A stretch of DNA of 64,000 nucleotides from Anagrus nilaparvatae (lineage: Eukaryota > Arthropoda > Insecta > Hymenoptera > Mymaridae). The notes below the pieces were generated by a model. It saw only the letters and a list, made by a program, of their open reading frames with translations, was not told where the DNA came from and did no database searches. This document shows positions 1 to 11,706 of the stretch, piece by piece. The translations under genes and the position numbers were made by a program. The stretch spans positions 62,001 to 126,000 of the forward strand of contig JAKSXM010000107.1 in the NCBI GenBank assembly GCA_022575985.1, in the 5' to 3' direction. How positions within the stretch are numbered: position 1 is the stretch's first letter; each line of letters starts with the position of its first letter.

Positions 1-140
1 AAAGCTATTACATCCAAATTAAAAATAAAAAAAAGTACCTTGGGATTTTTTGGTGAAAAAAATTAAAAAAAAAAAAAATAAGACATACTGGTGGTAAAAT
101 ATCACTGGTTACAGTGCTACATACATAAATACATACTAAC
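1..140. repeat. Dispersed repeat copy A
   Basis: This stretch runs from a TTACATCC(A/G)AATTAAAA block through GATTTTTTGGTGAAAAAAATT to CAGTGCTACATACATA. A second copy with the same order of blocks lies at 50866-51010, on the same strand. It has no coding potential. It is probably part of an unclassified interspersed repeat that also contributed the flanks of the 47.6-50.6 kb foldback element. Confidence 0.6.
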
Positions 141-1334
141 CCAAAATATTTTCATGATTTCCAAGATGTTGGACTGAAAAACTGAAAATAATCAACTTTT
201 AACTTCACAAGGAATTTTCTAAAGGCAAAAAAATTAATTTTTGGTGGAAAATATTAACAGTCTTACTTACAAGAAACTTTTTCATTTACCTTATACACAA
301 AAAATCTATACTGTATAAACTGTCCATCTTTTTTTTATGCAATACGAAAATAAGTACAGTCAGTTTCATATGTGGCATAATAACAACCACCTTTTGTCAT
401 TTATTTACATGAAACCCAGATCAAACTTAAATATAGTACTTATAAGTACTTTTATACTTTTATCTACTTATGATTTTATTTACATGATTTTATTTATTTC
501 TTTCTTGCAAAAGTATATAAAATGTTTGGAAAGGACTGCCATCTTATCAGTAAAATTACATGCTCTAAAAATAAGACTTCTATTTGGCGTTATTCTTCAA
601 CTAATGAAAAGCATTTCTACAGTTCAGAAGTAATATTTTTATAGCATGTATTTTTAGAAAAAGACAGTTCTGTTTCAAAAATCTTGTAAAATCGAAAAAT
701 ATGTTTAAATAAATAATCGAATATTTTCCAACTCAAATTCATTTTTCTTGTCCATAAAAACTCTTTTGTAATGTTAAAATTTCATTTTTTAAAAATATTT
801 CTTGGAAAGTTTCTTATCTTAGAAAATAGAAAACATTTTGAATTGAAAAATCGAATGTTTTCCACAGGAAAGTACATTTTTCTTGCTCTAAAAAACTTCC
901 TTGTAACGTTAAGAGCTCATTAAAATCGCTAGAATTTAAAAATTTTTAAAATGGATAAATAGCTTTTAAGATACTTAATTCTCTCACCGAGATCAAGGTC
1001 TCATATAAAATAATATTCAAATAATTTAAAAAAAATTGAAAAAGTGTACATACAAATCAGATTTTGAGAACAAAACAATGGTCAATAATGCATTTTCCCC
1101 CGAAAATTTTTTTAGAAAATAAAAATTTGACCTTCAAGGAAAAAAAAAAAAAAAAAATATGCCTTACCGAGTTCAAAGTCTAACATAAAATAACGGTGAA
1201 AAAATAGAAAAATTGTTAGAATAAATTAGGCTTTTAGTGCAAAATAATAGCCCAGTATGCATTTTCCCGCGAAAATTTTTTTAGAAAATGAAAATATGCA
1301 CTGTACGTGTTATCAGGATAAAAAGTAAACTATA
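141..1334. other. AT-rich stretch without a gene, internal duplications
   Basis: I see no supportable gene here. The 98-codon open frame at 337-633 is Leu/Ile/Phe-rich, low in complexity and matches no family I know. Two weak tandem duplications are visible: about 690-900 (shared TCGAATNTTTTCCA and TTTTTCTTG blocks) and about 988-1300 (shared TGCATTTTCCC.CGAAAATTTTTTTAGAAAAT blocks). The first is related to sequence at 58255-58320. Confidence 0.5.
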
Positions 1335-4300
1335 GTCTTAAATAGCTTATTTGATTATCGAGAAACTTAGTTCCTCATACTGCTATGAGAAAAAGTGCAC
1401 CATCTGCTCCAGCAAGTAATATGCAATAATTGTGAAATTGAACTCAAGCTTCTGTTACATTTTTGTGTATCAACTTAATTGTCTGTCTGAAGATAGAAAA
1501 ATTCTATAAAACTTGTAATGGACTTGCTAAACTTGCAAGTTACGAATTGGAGCAGAAGGTGCATTTTTACTAAAATTTTCTTTGTACTTATGCACTGGGT
1601 TACCAGTATAACAAGTGAACAATAGTGCAGCAAATGTGCATCTTTATTAAAATTTTTGTTGTGCATATGTACTGTGTTATCAGTATAACAAGTGAACTAG
1701 ATTTAAATAGCTCAGCTAATTATCGAAAAACTTAGTTTATCATACTGATATGAGAAATGTGTTAGAATAAGTTCACCATCTGCTCCAGCAAGTAATATGC
1801 AATAATTAACAAATTGAACTCGAGCTTCTGTTACATTTTTGTGTATCAACTTGATTGTCTGTCTGAAGATAGAAAAATTCTATAAAACTTGTAATGGACT
1901 TGCTAAACTTGCATATTACGAACTGGAGCAGAAGGTGCATTTTTACTAAAATATTCTTCTTGCATATGCACTGTGTTATCAGGATAAAAAGTAAACTATA
2001 GTCTTGAATAGCTTATTTGATTATCGAGAAACTTAGTTCCTCATAATGCTATGAGAAAAAGTGCACCATCTGCTCCAGCAAGTAATATGCAATAATTGTG
2101 AAATTGAACTCAAGCTTCTGTCACATTTTTGTGTATCAACTTGATTGTCTGTCTGAAGATAGAAAAATTCTATAAAACTTGTAATGGACTTGCTAATCTT
2201 GCAAGTTACGAATTGGAGCAAAAGGTGCATTTTTACTAAAATTTTCATTGTACTTATGCACTGGGTTACTAGTATAACAAGTGAACAATAGTGAAGCAAA
2301 TGTGCATTTTTACTAAAATTTTTTTTGTGCATATGCAATGTGTTATCAGAATAACAAGTGAACTAGTCTTGAAAAGCTCAGACGATTATCGAGAAACTTA
2401 ATTCTTCATACTGCTATGACAAATGTTTTAGAATAAGTGCACCATCTGCTCCAGCAAGTAATATGCAATAATTAACAAATTGAACTCGAGCTTCTGTTAC
2501 ATTTTTGTGTATCAACTTGATTTTCTGTCTGAAGATAGAAAAATTCTATAAAACTTGTAATGGACTTGCTAAACTTGCATATTACAAACTGGAGCAGAAG
2601 GTGCATTTTTACTAAAACTTTCGTTGTGCATATGCAACTGATTATAGAAAAACTTAGTTCATCATACTGCTATGAGAAATGTGCTAGAATAAGTGCACCA
2701 TCTGCTCCAACGAGTCATATGCAATAATTATGAAATCTAATTAAAGCTTCTGTTTCATTTATGTACATTAACTTTATTCTGTGTCTAAAGATTTTGAAAT
2801 TCTATAAAACTTGTAATCGACTCGCTAAAATTGCATATTACCAATTGGAGCAGAAGGTGCAATTTTACTAAATCTTTCTTCGTGCCTATGCACTGTGTTA
2901 CCAGAATAAAAAGTGAACTAGTATGCATAGCTCAGCTGATAATCGAGAAACTTAGTTTATCATTCTGCTATGAGAAAAGTTTTAGAAAAAGTGCTCCATC
3001 TGCTCCAGCAAGTAATATGCAATATTTTTGAAATCGAATTCAAACTTCTGTTTCATTTTTGTACGTAAACTTGATTCACTGTCTAAAGATAGAGAAATTC
3101 TATAAAGCTTGTAATAGACTTGCTGAACTTGCATATTACAAATTGGAGCAGAAGGTGCCTTTTTACTAAATCATTCTTCGTGCCTATGCACTGTGTTACC
3201 AGCATAAAAAGTGAACTGGTATGAATAGCTCAGCTGATTATCGAGAAACTTAATTTATCATTCTGCTATGAGAAAAGTTTTAGAAAAAGTGCACCATCTT
3301 CTCCAGCAAGTAATATGCAATATTTTTGAAATCGAATTCAAGCTTCTGTTTCATTTTTGTACGTAAACTTGATTCTCTGTCTAAAGATAGAGAAATTCTA
3401 TAAAGCTTGTAATAGACTTGCTAAACTTGCATATTACAAATTGGAGCAGAAGGTGCATTTTTACTAAATCTTTCTTCGTGCCTATGCACTGTGTTACCAG
3501 CATAAAAAGTGAACTAGTACGAAAAGCTCAGATGATTATCATGAAACTTAGTTTATCATACTGCTATGAGAAATATTTTAGAAAAAGTGCACCATCTGCA
3601 CCAATAAGTTAGATGGAATAATTATGCTTATCGAATTAAAGTTTCAGCTACATTTTTATACTTGAAATTGATTGTCTGTCTAAGGATAGGAAAATTTTAA
3701 AAAACTTGTAATGGACATGCTAATCATGAATAATTATTATTGGAGCAGAACGTGCATTGTTACTTAAATATTTTTCACGCCTTTGAACTGTGTTCTCGGC
3801 AAAAAGAGTTAACTACTCATTAATAGCTCATCTGATTATCGAGTCAAAGCCAACTTAGTTCATTATACTGCTAAGAGAAATATTTTAGAAAAAGTGCACC
3901 ATCTACTCCAGCAAGTAATATGCAATATTTTTGAAATCGAATTGAAGCTTCTGTTTCATTTATGTACATTAATTTATTGTCTGTCTAAAGATTTTGATAT
4001 TCTATAAAACTTGTAATCGACTCGCTAAACTTGCATATTACAAATTGGAGCAGAAGGTGCAATTTTACTAAATCTTTCTTCGTGCTTATGCACTGTGTTA
4101 CCAGAAAAAAAGTGAACTAGTGTGCATAGCTCAGCTGATTATCGAGAAACTTAGTTTATCATAGCTTTGAGAAATGTTTTAGTAAAAGTGCACCATATGC
4201 TCCAACAAGTGATATGCAATATTAATAAAGTAGAATTTAAGCTTCGAAAACTTGTAATTGATATTCTAATCTTTCATATCTCTTATCGGAGCAGTAGGAG

Positions 4301-4440
4301 CACATTTAATTATGCATAACTTATGCATATACTCTGTTTTATAATTGAAAATTGAACAGTAATCTCTTAAGATTATTCAGACGGTAACGATTATATTAAT
4401 TATACTGCTATGGGAAATGTATTAGCAATAAAGGTGCTCT
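1335..4440 (+). repeat. Satellite array, ~295 bp monomer, plus orientation
   Basis: About ten tandem monomers are marked by GTGCACCATCTGCTCC near 1398, 1773, 2064, 2441, 2698, 2996, 3291, 3589, 3898 and 4190. Spacing is mostly 257-309 bp, with two longer units of ~376 bp. Each monomer carries two opposed related blocks: one reads GCACCATCTGCTCC(N)GTAATATGCAA, and the other is close to its reverse complement, GCATATTAC(N)TTGGAGCAGAAGGTGC. A single monomer can therefore fold on itself. Monomers diverge toward 4200-4440. Small open frames of 60-101 codons recur once per monomer with the same sequence; they are products of the repeat, not genes. The same family occurs inverted at 9251-10312 and 22197-24970, and again in plus orientation at 34609-35843. 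Confidence 0.9.
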
Positions 4441-4829
4441 TTTTGTTCCTACAGATTGATGCAAGTTATGAATGTTGATTTCAATATTCGGATGCAGTGT
4501 ATTTATTTTTAAAATTTTGATTTTGTATAACTATAATTATTTTTTTTTTCTTTTATAGTAATAAATTGATAAAAATATTTTTGTTTAAATTATTCATTAT
4601 AAATAATTTATAAATATTTATTTAAAAATCTTAATCTAGATCCTTAGATCTATATAATTAAATGTAATTTTTTAAAATTAATATTTAAGTTATTAAATTC
4701 TATTTTTTTTTTTTATAACAATGAATATAAAATATTTTTAATTTAACTGTAGTATAATTTTATGAATTTTTTTTGTAATTTTAACATTTATAATAAAATT
4801 TAACTACGATTTTAGTTTTTAAAAGCATC
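4441..4829. other. AT-rich spacer
   Basis: This is an AT-rich stretch with T-runs between the satellite and the 3' end of the transposase pseudogene. I see no gene in it. It would hold the 3' untranslated region of that minus-strand gene. Confidence 0.5.
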
Positions 4830-5622
4830 TTATAAATGCTCAAAGTGCATCCCTCTATTGTTAAGACATTTTTCAACTCTCACGTTTAGATCTTGAGTCG
4901 CTCTCTGAATTTCGTCTGGTGTCAGACTTGCGAAAGCGTCTTGGATTCTGCCCAGGTTTGGTCGCGAGGGGTCGTATCCCCTTGATAAACTAGATTCTTA
5001 ATACGCCCCCACAAATAATAATCAAGACAGTTTAGGTCTGGGCTGCGTGCAGGCCATGGTATGGGTCCTCCTCGTCCAATCCCACGCCCAGGGTAAGCTG
5101 TATTTAAATGATTTGTCACTGGATTGGCGAAATGTGACGAAGCCCCATCATGTAGAAATATAAGGTTATTAATTGTATCTGGAGGCAATACAGCTCTTGC
5201 AATAAGACCTGGTAGTTGGTCTCTCAGGAACTAGAGGTAATTGTTTCCATTTAGACGAGGTGGAAGTTCAATTGGCCCAATCTAAAAAGATTATAAAATA
5301 ATTAATTTTTGCAAATTTTAATTGTCATTCAATGTTTCTATGATGTTTTTTAAAAAACTACAAAAATGTTATTATTGTAAAAGAGTATGCATACCAGTTT
5401 ATTGTCTATAATTCCAGCCCAAACGTTGATGGACCATCGGTGTTGAAAGTTCCCCTGTCTTGTTGAGCTAAAAGATATCAAAAGCATTATTAAAAAATAA
5501 AATTAAATAAGTATGCTGTCAGACTGCTGCACTTAAATTTTCATGCAAAACTTTTGCATCAAAAAATTATTATTTTTTTATGGAAGATAGTTTATTTTTT
5601 GATTCAATAAATACTTGCCTCT

Positions 5623-5907
5623 ATACACTGAAAAAAAATCTGCTGACGGCAAACGGAATTCTGCTTGTGGCTAATTTTTTTTACTTTTCAAACGATTCCA
5701 AATGACTTAAAACTTATAAAAAAAATTAAACAAAAAATTTTGCTTTTCCTATTTTATAAAAAAATTTTGATACCGCAATACACGCATATCCCAAGGAACC
5801 GTTAAAATATTTTTTTTAAACTTTGTTAACTTTTTCGGTCATTTACAATCGTTAGAAGAGATAAAAAAATTCCGCTATAGTTTCAAGTGGAATTTTTTTT
5901 CAGTGTA
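5623..5907. mobile_element. Small MITE with TACACTGAAAAAAA ends
   Basis: The block starts TACACTGAAAAAAAATC and ends ATTTTTTTTCAGTGTA, giving terminal inverted repeats of about 15 bp. It is about 285 bp long and non-coding. It sits wholly inside the 537 bp intron of the transposase pseudogene and accounts for half of that intron. No target duplication could be fixed with confidence. Confidence 0.65.
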
Positions 5908-6445
5908 GCAGCTTGCAAAAGTACTGATTGAATACTTGAATTTTCAATCAAAATTCAAGCGCGGCAGGCTAACAGTGCTTATGCTTCTGATTGTAAAAAT
6001 TTACTGAGGATTCGCATCGGCCCAACTGATAAAATTTCGTTGATTGTGCATTCCATTGTTGGTGAATGTACATTCGTCTGTAAATAATATTAAAGATGCA
6101 ATATTCCATCCAAGTCTTCGCATACCTTGCATTGTAAGACAAAATTGTCTTCGGGCAGCATAGTCATTAGGCCCCATTAAAGCTTGAACTTTTTGGTACC
6201 TATACGGATTCATCCCATGAAATTTTAAAATGCGATAAACGATGACATAAATTTGTTCCTAATCTGAGTGCACAAACTTTCGTGCTTAAGTTACTATCCT
6301 CTCTAAACGCTGCCAAAACTAAATTTTCCAACTCAATGTCTATTCTTGCATATCGTCCACCATACTCATGATTAGGAACTAAGCATCCACACCGGTTCAT
6401 GCGATTGTGTAACCGAATAAACACGCGATAATCTGGATATCTATT

Positions 6446-7331
6446 CCCAGGCAACCAAAGACGTTTCGGAAACGTCTGCAACCCGTTTCTGAAGAAACGA
6501 ATTAAACCAATTTGCACCGTTTAAGAAACGTTTCTGGAACCGTTTCAGAAACGTAAAAATGCGCCTTAGAATTTTAAAATCCTAATTTTAGAATTAATTC
6601 CATAGCGAATATTCTTATGTTTATTCATACTAGAAGTTATTTGCTAATGTTTTTAATTTTACATATAAATTTTTTAGTTTACTTACAATTATAAGTATAA
6701 TTTAATTAAAAATTTATAATTAATTTTTAATTATTTTGATTTTCAATGAAAATCATAGCAAAAATACAAAACCGAACAAGTCGATTTTGTAACATAATAA
6801 ATATTTAACCAGGTCTTATATACAGTTGGAAGATCATTTTATATATGACTTGAGAAAAGCAGTAATCGCCAACTATTAATCATCTTAATTAGTTCATTTC
6901 TTCTAAAATAGATGGCTTTTTTTGAAAGTCATAAATAAAATGACTTTTCAACTGCATATAGGACCTCGTTAAATATTTATTATGTTACAAAATCGACTTG
7001 TTCGTTTTTGTATTTTTGCTATGATTTTCATTGAAAATCAAAATAATTAAAAATTATTTATAAATTTTTAATTAAATTATACTTATAAGTGTAAGTAAAC
7101 TAAAAAATTTATATGTAAAATTAAAAACATTAGCAAATAACTTCTAGTATGAATAAATAAAAGAATATTCGCTATGGAATTAGTTCTAAAATTAGGATTT
7201 TAAAATTCTAAGGCGCATTTTTACGTTTCTGAAACGGTTCCAGAAACGTTTCTTAAACGGTGCAAATTGGTTTAATTCGTTTCTTCAGAAACGGGTTGGA
7301 GACGTTTCCGAAACGTCGTTGGTTGCCTGGG
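6446..7331. mobile_element. Foldback MITE, near-complete palindrome of 886 bp
   Basis: The left end reads CCCAGGCAACCAAAGACG and the right end reads CGTTGGTTGCCTGGG. The two arms (about 6446-6840 and 6955-7331) are near-perfect reverse complements with a short central loop. Both arms carry several GTTTCNGAAACG(T) blocks close to the ends. The element lies between the N-terminal and helix-turn-helix parts of the transposase pseudogene, so it inserted into that gene. It has no coding capacity. The target duplication is unclear because the arms extend into the possible target bases. Confidence 0.85.
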
Positions 7332-7510
7332 TTAAGACCCGGATTTGAATATCGATAAATATTTTCAGCGATCTGATAATGGTATTCAGCTAAAACGAGA
7401 GCATAATGCATATTCGAATACTCCTTAAGAGAGTATTCCCGATGGGCCATATTTTCTTGCAGCAACTGATATTGTACATTATGGTTAATATTCTCAATAT
7501 TCACATCCAT

Positions 7511-8350
7511 ATTAAAAAGGTTAAAATAACTTATCACTTTGAATTTTTAAAAAAAGCATCCACTTAATTATAAATATTTTTGTAGAATCTTAATTTATTT
7601 TTTTACACTTTTTTGACGGTACGTATGCACGCGCAGTTTTACAGAAAACAAATACCTATCTGCTCGAAGCTAAATAAAACGTTTGAAAATCGTGCAAAAA
7701 ATCATTAGATGTCGCACGTGTATTATAGGAATCTTTCAACTGGGGTCTGTAATAAAAATGGTTCTGTTCGCTTTTCTGTCTTTTTCTTAATCTATCTTGT
7801 TAAAGGCGAAAGGAAAAGAAAAAGAAAAAAACCGATATGCATTCACGAAACGAAAGCTCTTTAAATCTTATATGTTATGCTCGCCCTTTTAATTTTCTGT
7901 TCCCTTGTCTGAAATATTTTTTTTCATCTATTTTTATTACTTTTTTAAAATATGAAAAATTTCTTCACATAGAAAAATCCAATACAAATTTCCTATGAAA
8001 AATATTTCTTATAAATTAATTTATTATTTTTTTGTTATTATCCATAATTTTTTGGATTCATCGCCATTTTTAAGAAACCAATGTGCAAAAACTGCGCTAA
8101 CCTGAAAAGATGTATAGGAAATTGCATGTAATTTTCTGAATTGGCTTAGTTTTCAATCATAAAACTGCGTCTTACTGCTGTATCTTCAAGGATCTTAATT
8201 AAGATTGATATTTTTTGTATTTTAAAAGCATAAACTGCAAGTTATTAAATAGGTAAAAGTATATTCATTTAAAAAAAAAATAAGAAAAAGAGAGAATTAT
8301 AAATAAAGTATAAAAATTATTTTATTAATAAAATTATAACAAATTACAGG
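7511..8350. promoter_or_regulatory. Divergent intergenic region between transposase and MADF-like gene
   Basis: 840 bp without a gene separates the two start codons, which point away from each other, so both promoters should lie here. I can see purine/pyrimidine tracts (7800-7830) and a slightly more GC-rich piece at 7600-7740, but no defined core promoter. The regulatory assignment is inferred from gene layout only. Confidence 0.3.
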
Positions 8351-8929
8351 ATGGCGCAATACGATCATATCCCATCACTTCGACATAGAATCTATTTAAT
8401 ATTGCAAGTTGAACAACATACAGCAATTTGGGATAGCATTAATGATAGACAAAATTTCCGAAACCCAAACGCTAAATTAGCAGCATTTAATAATATTAGC
8501 AGAAACATGAATAGATCTTTTCCAAGGCAACATTTTAATGGTGACTTTTTAATTTTTAATAGAATTGCATTCAAATAATTTTAGCTAACCCTTATTTTTT
8601 TTTATAATTTTCCTCCATTAAATTTGTTTTGAAACGATAAGTCATTGAAATTGAAATTTAACAAAATTTTTTAAATAAAATAAAATTAATCCAATCATTA
8701 TAAAGTAAAATATATTATTATTTTTTCAGGAAATAAAGTACACAATATGTGGGAAAAAATTAAAACAGCATATAAAAGATTTTATAGGAAACATCATGGT
8801 CAACCAAACTATATTTTTAATAATTACCTTAACTTTTACTATCACCATTTGCGAGCAGTTGATCAGCAACTAGCCATGCAAAACAACATTAACAACATCA
8901 TCAATAATGTTGTTCGTAATCAAGTATAA
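8351..8929 (+). CDS. MADF/SANT-like DNA-binding protein, 2 exons
   Basis: Exons are 8351-8540 and 8730-8929. The 189 bp intron 8541-8729 has donor GTGACT and acceptor TTTTTTCAG; the join is phase 1 and gives 129 residues. The spliced product has the layout of a MADF domain: a first helix with HRIYLILQVEQHTAIWD, a middle helix AAFNNISRNMN, and a third segment MWEKIKTAYKRFYRKHH followed by YLNFYYHHL near the end. MADF domains are Myb/SANT-related DNA-binding modules found in insect transcription factors and in proteins carried by some DNA transposons. Without splicing the first exon would end in a stop at 8576, and the conserved third helix only appears after splicing. It is divergently paired with a transposase pseudogene and enclosed by inverted satellite arrays. 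It could instead be a degraded host MADF gene. Confidence 0.65.
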
Positions 8930-9250
8930 AAATTTCAATCAGAGATTAAAGGAAATATAGTCTGGATAGATGTGGTCCAGAAATGGTCATCATAGTTAAA
9001 AAATATTAAAATATCAATCATACTTATAAAAATATTTATTGTACAAAATATAGTTAATTAAATTTAAATAAAATAAAATATTTAAAGCTATATTTACAAA
9101 ATACATTTATAATAAATTAAAATAATTTAAAATAAAATTTTCTAATAATTTATTACCTAATTAAAAAAAATATAGGTATAAAACATAAAAATTTCCAAAA
9201 ACAATGAATATACAGCATCAAAATCTAGTAATCAATATAGATAATTTGCA
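8930..9250. other. AT-rich spacer
   Basis: This is a very AT-rich stretch with several AATAAA-like hexamers that could serve as poly(A) signals for the MADF-like gene. I see nothing else in it. Confidence 0.4.
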
Positions 9251-10312
9251 TCACTTTGCTGGAACAGAAAAAGAACACATTTTCAGTTTCCATAGCAGTA
9301 TAATTAATATACTTCTTACAGTTTCAACAATGAGTGATTTAAGTGATTAGTGTACAATTTTCACTGATAACACAGAGTGTATGCATAAATGATTCATAAT
9401 TAAAAAATCCCCTACTGCTCCGATAAGAGATATGCAAAATTAGAATGTCAATTACAAGTTTTCGAAGCTTAAATTCTACTTTATAAATATTGCATATCAC
9501 TTGTTGGGGCAGATGGTGCACTTTAACAAAAACTAAAAAAATACTTTTCTCATAGCAGTATGATAAATTAAGTTTCTCGATAATCAGCTGAGCTATTCAT
9601 ACCAGTTCAGTGTTTAACCTGGTAACACAGTGCATATAAGCACGAAGAAAGATTTAGTAAAAATGCAACTTCTGCTCCAATTTGTAATATACAAGTTTAG
9701 CAAATCTATTACAAGCTTTATAGAATTTCTCTATATTTAGACAGAGAATCAAGTTTACATACAAAAATGAAACAGAAGCTTGAATTCGGTTTCAAAAATA
9801 TTGCATATTACTTGCTGGAGCAGATGTTGCACTTTTTCTAAAACTTTTCTCATAGCAGAATGATAAACTAAGTTTCTCGATAATCAGCTGAGCTATGCAC
9901 ACTAGTGAACTCACTTTTTATTCTGGTAACACAGTGCATAAGCACGAAGAAAGATTTAGTAAAAATGCACCTTCTGCTCCAATTTGTAATATGCAAGTTT
10001 AGCGAGTCGATTACAAGTTTTATAGAATTTCAAAATCTTTAGACAGACAATAAAGTTAATGTACATAAATGAAACAGAAGCTTGAATTCGATTTCAAAAA
10101 TATTGCATATTACTTGATGGAGCAGATGGTGCACTTTTTCCAAAACTTTTCTCATAGCAGAATGATAAACTAAGTTTCTCGATAATCAGCTGAGCTATGC
10201 AAACTAGTTCACTTTTTATTCTGGTAACCCAGTGCATAAGCACGAAGAAAGATTTAGTAAAATTGCACCTTCTGCTCCAATTTGTAATATGCAAGTTTAG
10301 CGAGTCGATTAC
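9251..10312 (-). repeat. Satellite array, minus orientation, first part
   Basis: Monomers of the ~295 bp family are read here as GGAGCAGATGGTGCAC and TAATATGCAAG, the reverse complement of the 1.3-4.4 kb array. The inner part (9251-9345) is the most diverged, mirroring the inner end of the plus array near 4440. The array is cut at 10312 by the Copia element and resumes at 22197. The last monomer before the break is nearly identical to the one at 23184-23384, which places the break inside a higher-order unit. Confidence 0.88.
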
Positions 10313-10581
10313 TGTTGGAGTGTGGCGCTCTCTACCACATCCTCTATATACTAAAGTTTAAGAAGGAAGGGACGCCGACTGCTCAGTGCTTATATAGCAA
10401 CCGTCGTGTCGACATCGTTATCTGTATATTGTATCGTCGTGCTTATAATAACTAATTATCAAATTTATTTTATTGTATTTAAGACGTGATTATTTAAGAT
10501 TAGATTTAGAAGTGAATAAACATTGAGTGTTTTATAAATAAATAAGTGTCCTTTTTATTTAAATAACCCACAAACCTAATA
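10313..10581 (+). repeat. 5' LTR of the Copia element
   Basis: 269 bp, beginning TGTTGGAGTGTGGCG and ending CAAACCTAATA. It contains TATATA at about 10345-10350 and AATAAA at 10515-10520. I find no difference from the 3' LTR at 21928-22196. The preceding ATTAC is one copy of the target duplication. Confidence 0.95.
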
Positions 10582-10596
10582 GGTTCTGGGCCGCAG
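10582..10596 (+). other. Primer-binding site of the Copia element
   Basis: GGTTCTGGGCCGCAG starts directly at the end of the 5' LTR. It resembles the Drosophila copia site, which pairs with the anticodon arm of a cleaved tRNA rather than with a tRNA 3' end. The exact tRNA is not certain from sequence alone. Confidence 0.6.
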
Positions 10597-10786
10597 CAAA
10601 ACACGCTTTCATCGCGGACGCGCGAGTGTAAATAGCTCTCTTTTTCTTTTATATACGAAAGAAAATTTTGGTGTGTGGTGTTATTTTTTTAAATAAATAA
10701 CAGATTTTTATTTAAATTTTTCTGGTGTTTGTGTGAGAAAGAAAATTTTACTTTTCTTTTTTTTATAATAAAGAAAAGAAGTTAAA

Positions 10787-10805
10787 ATGGCTGTAGGAGG
10801 AGAAG
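10787..10805 (+). CDS. Putative first coding exon of Copia gag
   Basis: ATG at 10787 follows GTTAAA. It opens six codons plus one base and is then cut by a good donor, GTAAGA, at 10806. The leftover base (phase 1) fits both the exon at 11707 and the main exon at 16334. In the second case the acceptor TTTTAG at 16328-16333 joins to give an uninterrupted frame into the 1754-codon ORF. With all three exons the product would be 1880 residues. This is an inference from phase and splice consensus; no transcript was seen. The alternative is that translation simply starts at the first in-frame Met at 16552. Confidence 0.5.
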
Positions 10806-11499
10806 GTAAGACTTCTTTTATTTTATGACGCGGAAGTTGAAAATTGTGTGTGCATGATCGATCATTTTTTTAGTAGAAGAGAAAATTTATTTTTTTTAGA
10901 AAATATTCTCAGATATAAATTTTATCGTAAATTTTAATACGAGATTTTAAAATTTTTTGATGACGTGTGTAGACAAGTTTCGGCGCGGAAATATTTTTTG
11001 TTAGATGTGTACAAAATGGCCGTCGTCGACGACGCGAACGCATTTTTATGCTAATGAAATTTTTTCATAGAAATTTTATAATGGCCGAAAATTTATTATT
11101 TTAATTAATTTTTATTAACATTAATTTAGAAATTTGTATGCGTGGGTGTGTATATTGGCCAAAAATATAGATGTAGATCTATTAATAAATTTATATATGT
11201 GTGTGTGTGTGAGTGAGCATCACGTAACATATACATACAATTTAGACACGCATTTTAGACGCTACTTTTGGCGGTTAAAATTTATAAAAGATTTGAATGC
11301 TCGTAAATGCATGTGTTCTGTATACTGAGAGCATATGATCATTTTTTTTATAAATTCGGAGTTCGGAGTTTTTTTTTTAAATCTTAAATATTATTACATG
11401 CATGTAAAAGAATGGAAAATTTATAATAGAATGAGTGAAAATTTTTGGAAGCGGAAAATCTTTATTTGGAAATTTTACTCAAAATTTTCCTTTTTCATG

Positions 11500-11645
11500 A
11501 AAATTTCTTTATGTAAAATTTTTTTTATGAAAATTTTTTTTCGATGAAAATTTTTTTTATGAAAATTTTTTTTCGATGAAAATTTTTTTTATGAAAATTT
11601 TTTGTGAAAATTTTCTTTATGAAAATTTTTTTTTCAAAAATTAAA
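11500..11645 (+). repeat. Short minisatellite of ATGAAAATTTTTTTT units
   Basis: Five to six imperfect units of (CG)ATGAAAATTTTTTTT lie in the first intron-like region of the Copia element. They produce a run of short open frames that have no meaning as genes. The T-rich stretch ends shortly before the acceptor of the possible second exon. Confidence 0.7.
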
Positions 11646-11706
11646 TTTTTTTTCAGAATTAATTTTTTTTACATTTTATACATTTAAATAATGTTTCGGG
11701 TTTTAG

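Larger units (their letters stand above)
4830..7510 (-). pseudogene. IS630/Tc1-mariner-like DDE transposase pseudogene
   Basis: Minus-strand remnant of an insect transposase gene. The N-terminal part runs 7510 to ~7332. A palindromic MITE (6446-7331) then interrupts it. The helix-turn-helix and catalytic regions follow at 6445-6005, 5467-5395 and 5281-4830. Two introns can be placed: 5468-6004 (donor GTAAAT, acceptor TTTTAG) and 5282-5394 (donor GTATGC, acceptor TTTTTAG); both joins keep frame. Catalytic motifs are visible: LFTDECTF (first Asp), FLHDGASSH (second Asp) and SPDL (third Asp, 36 residues after the second). Conserved flanks are FQHRWSINVWAGI and WPARSPDL. Lesions are a frameshift near 6252, an in-frame TAG at 5231-5233, a frameshift near 4940, and the MITE insertion. 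The C-terminal HFEHL ends at a TAA at 4830-4832. The family assignment rests on remembered motif patterns. It is divergently arranged with the MADF-like gene at 8351. Confidence 0.8.

Noticed and set aside
337..633. 98-codon plus-strand frame near the window start
   Set aside because: Low-complexity Leu/Ile/Phe-rich peptide in AT-rich DNA, no known domain, no intron or neighbour support.
1475..3612. Small open frames of 60-101 codons with recurring MHITNWSRRCNFTKSF-like or MHMHKKNF-like peptides, here and at 10094-10294, 22603-24965 and 34609-35770
   Set aside because: They recur once per satellite monomer in step with the repeat, in both orientations. They are consequences of the repeat sequence, with no start context or family motif.
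11134..11547. Two frames of 64 and 70 codons in the Copia leader
   Set aside because: They fall in the intron-like region between the two possible exons; one is a TG-rich stretch, the other a T-run minisatellite.
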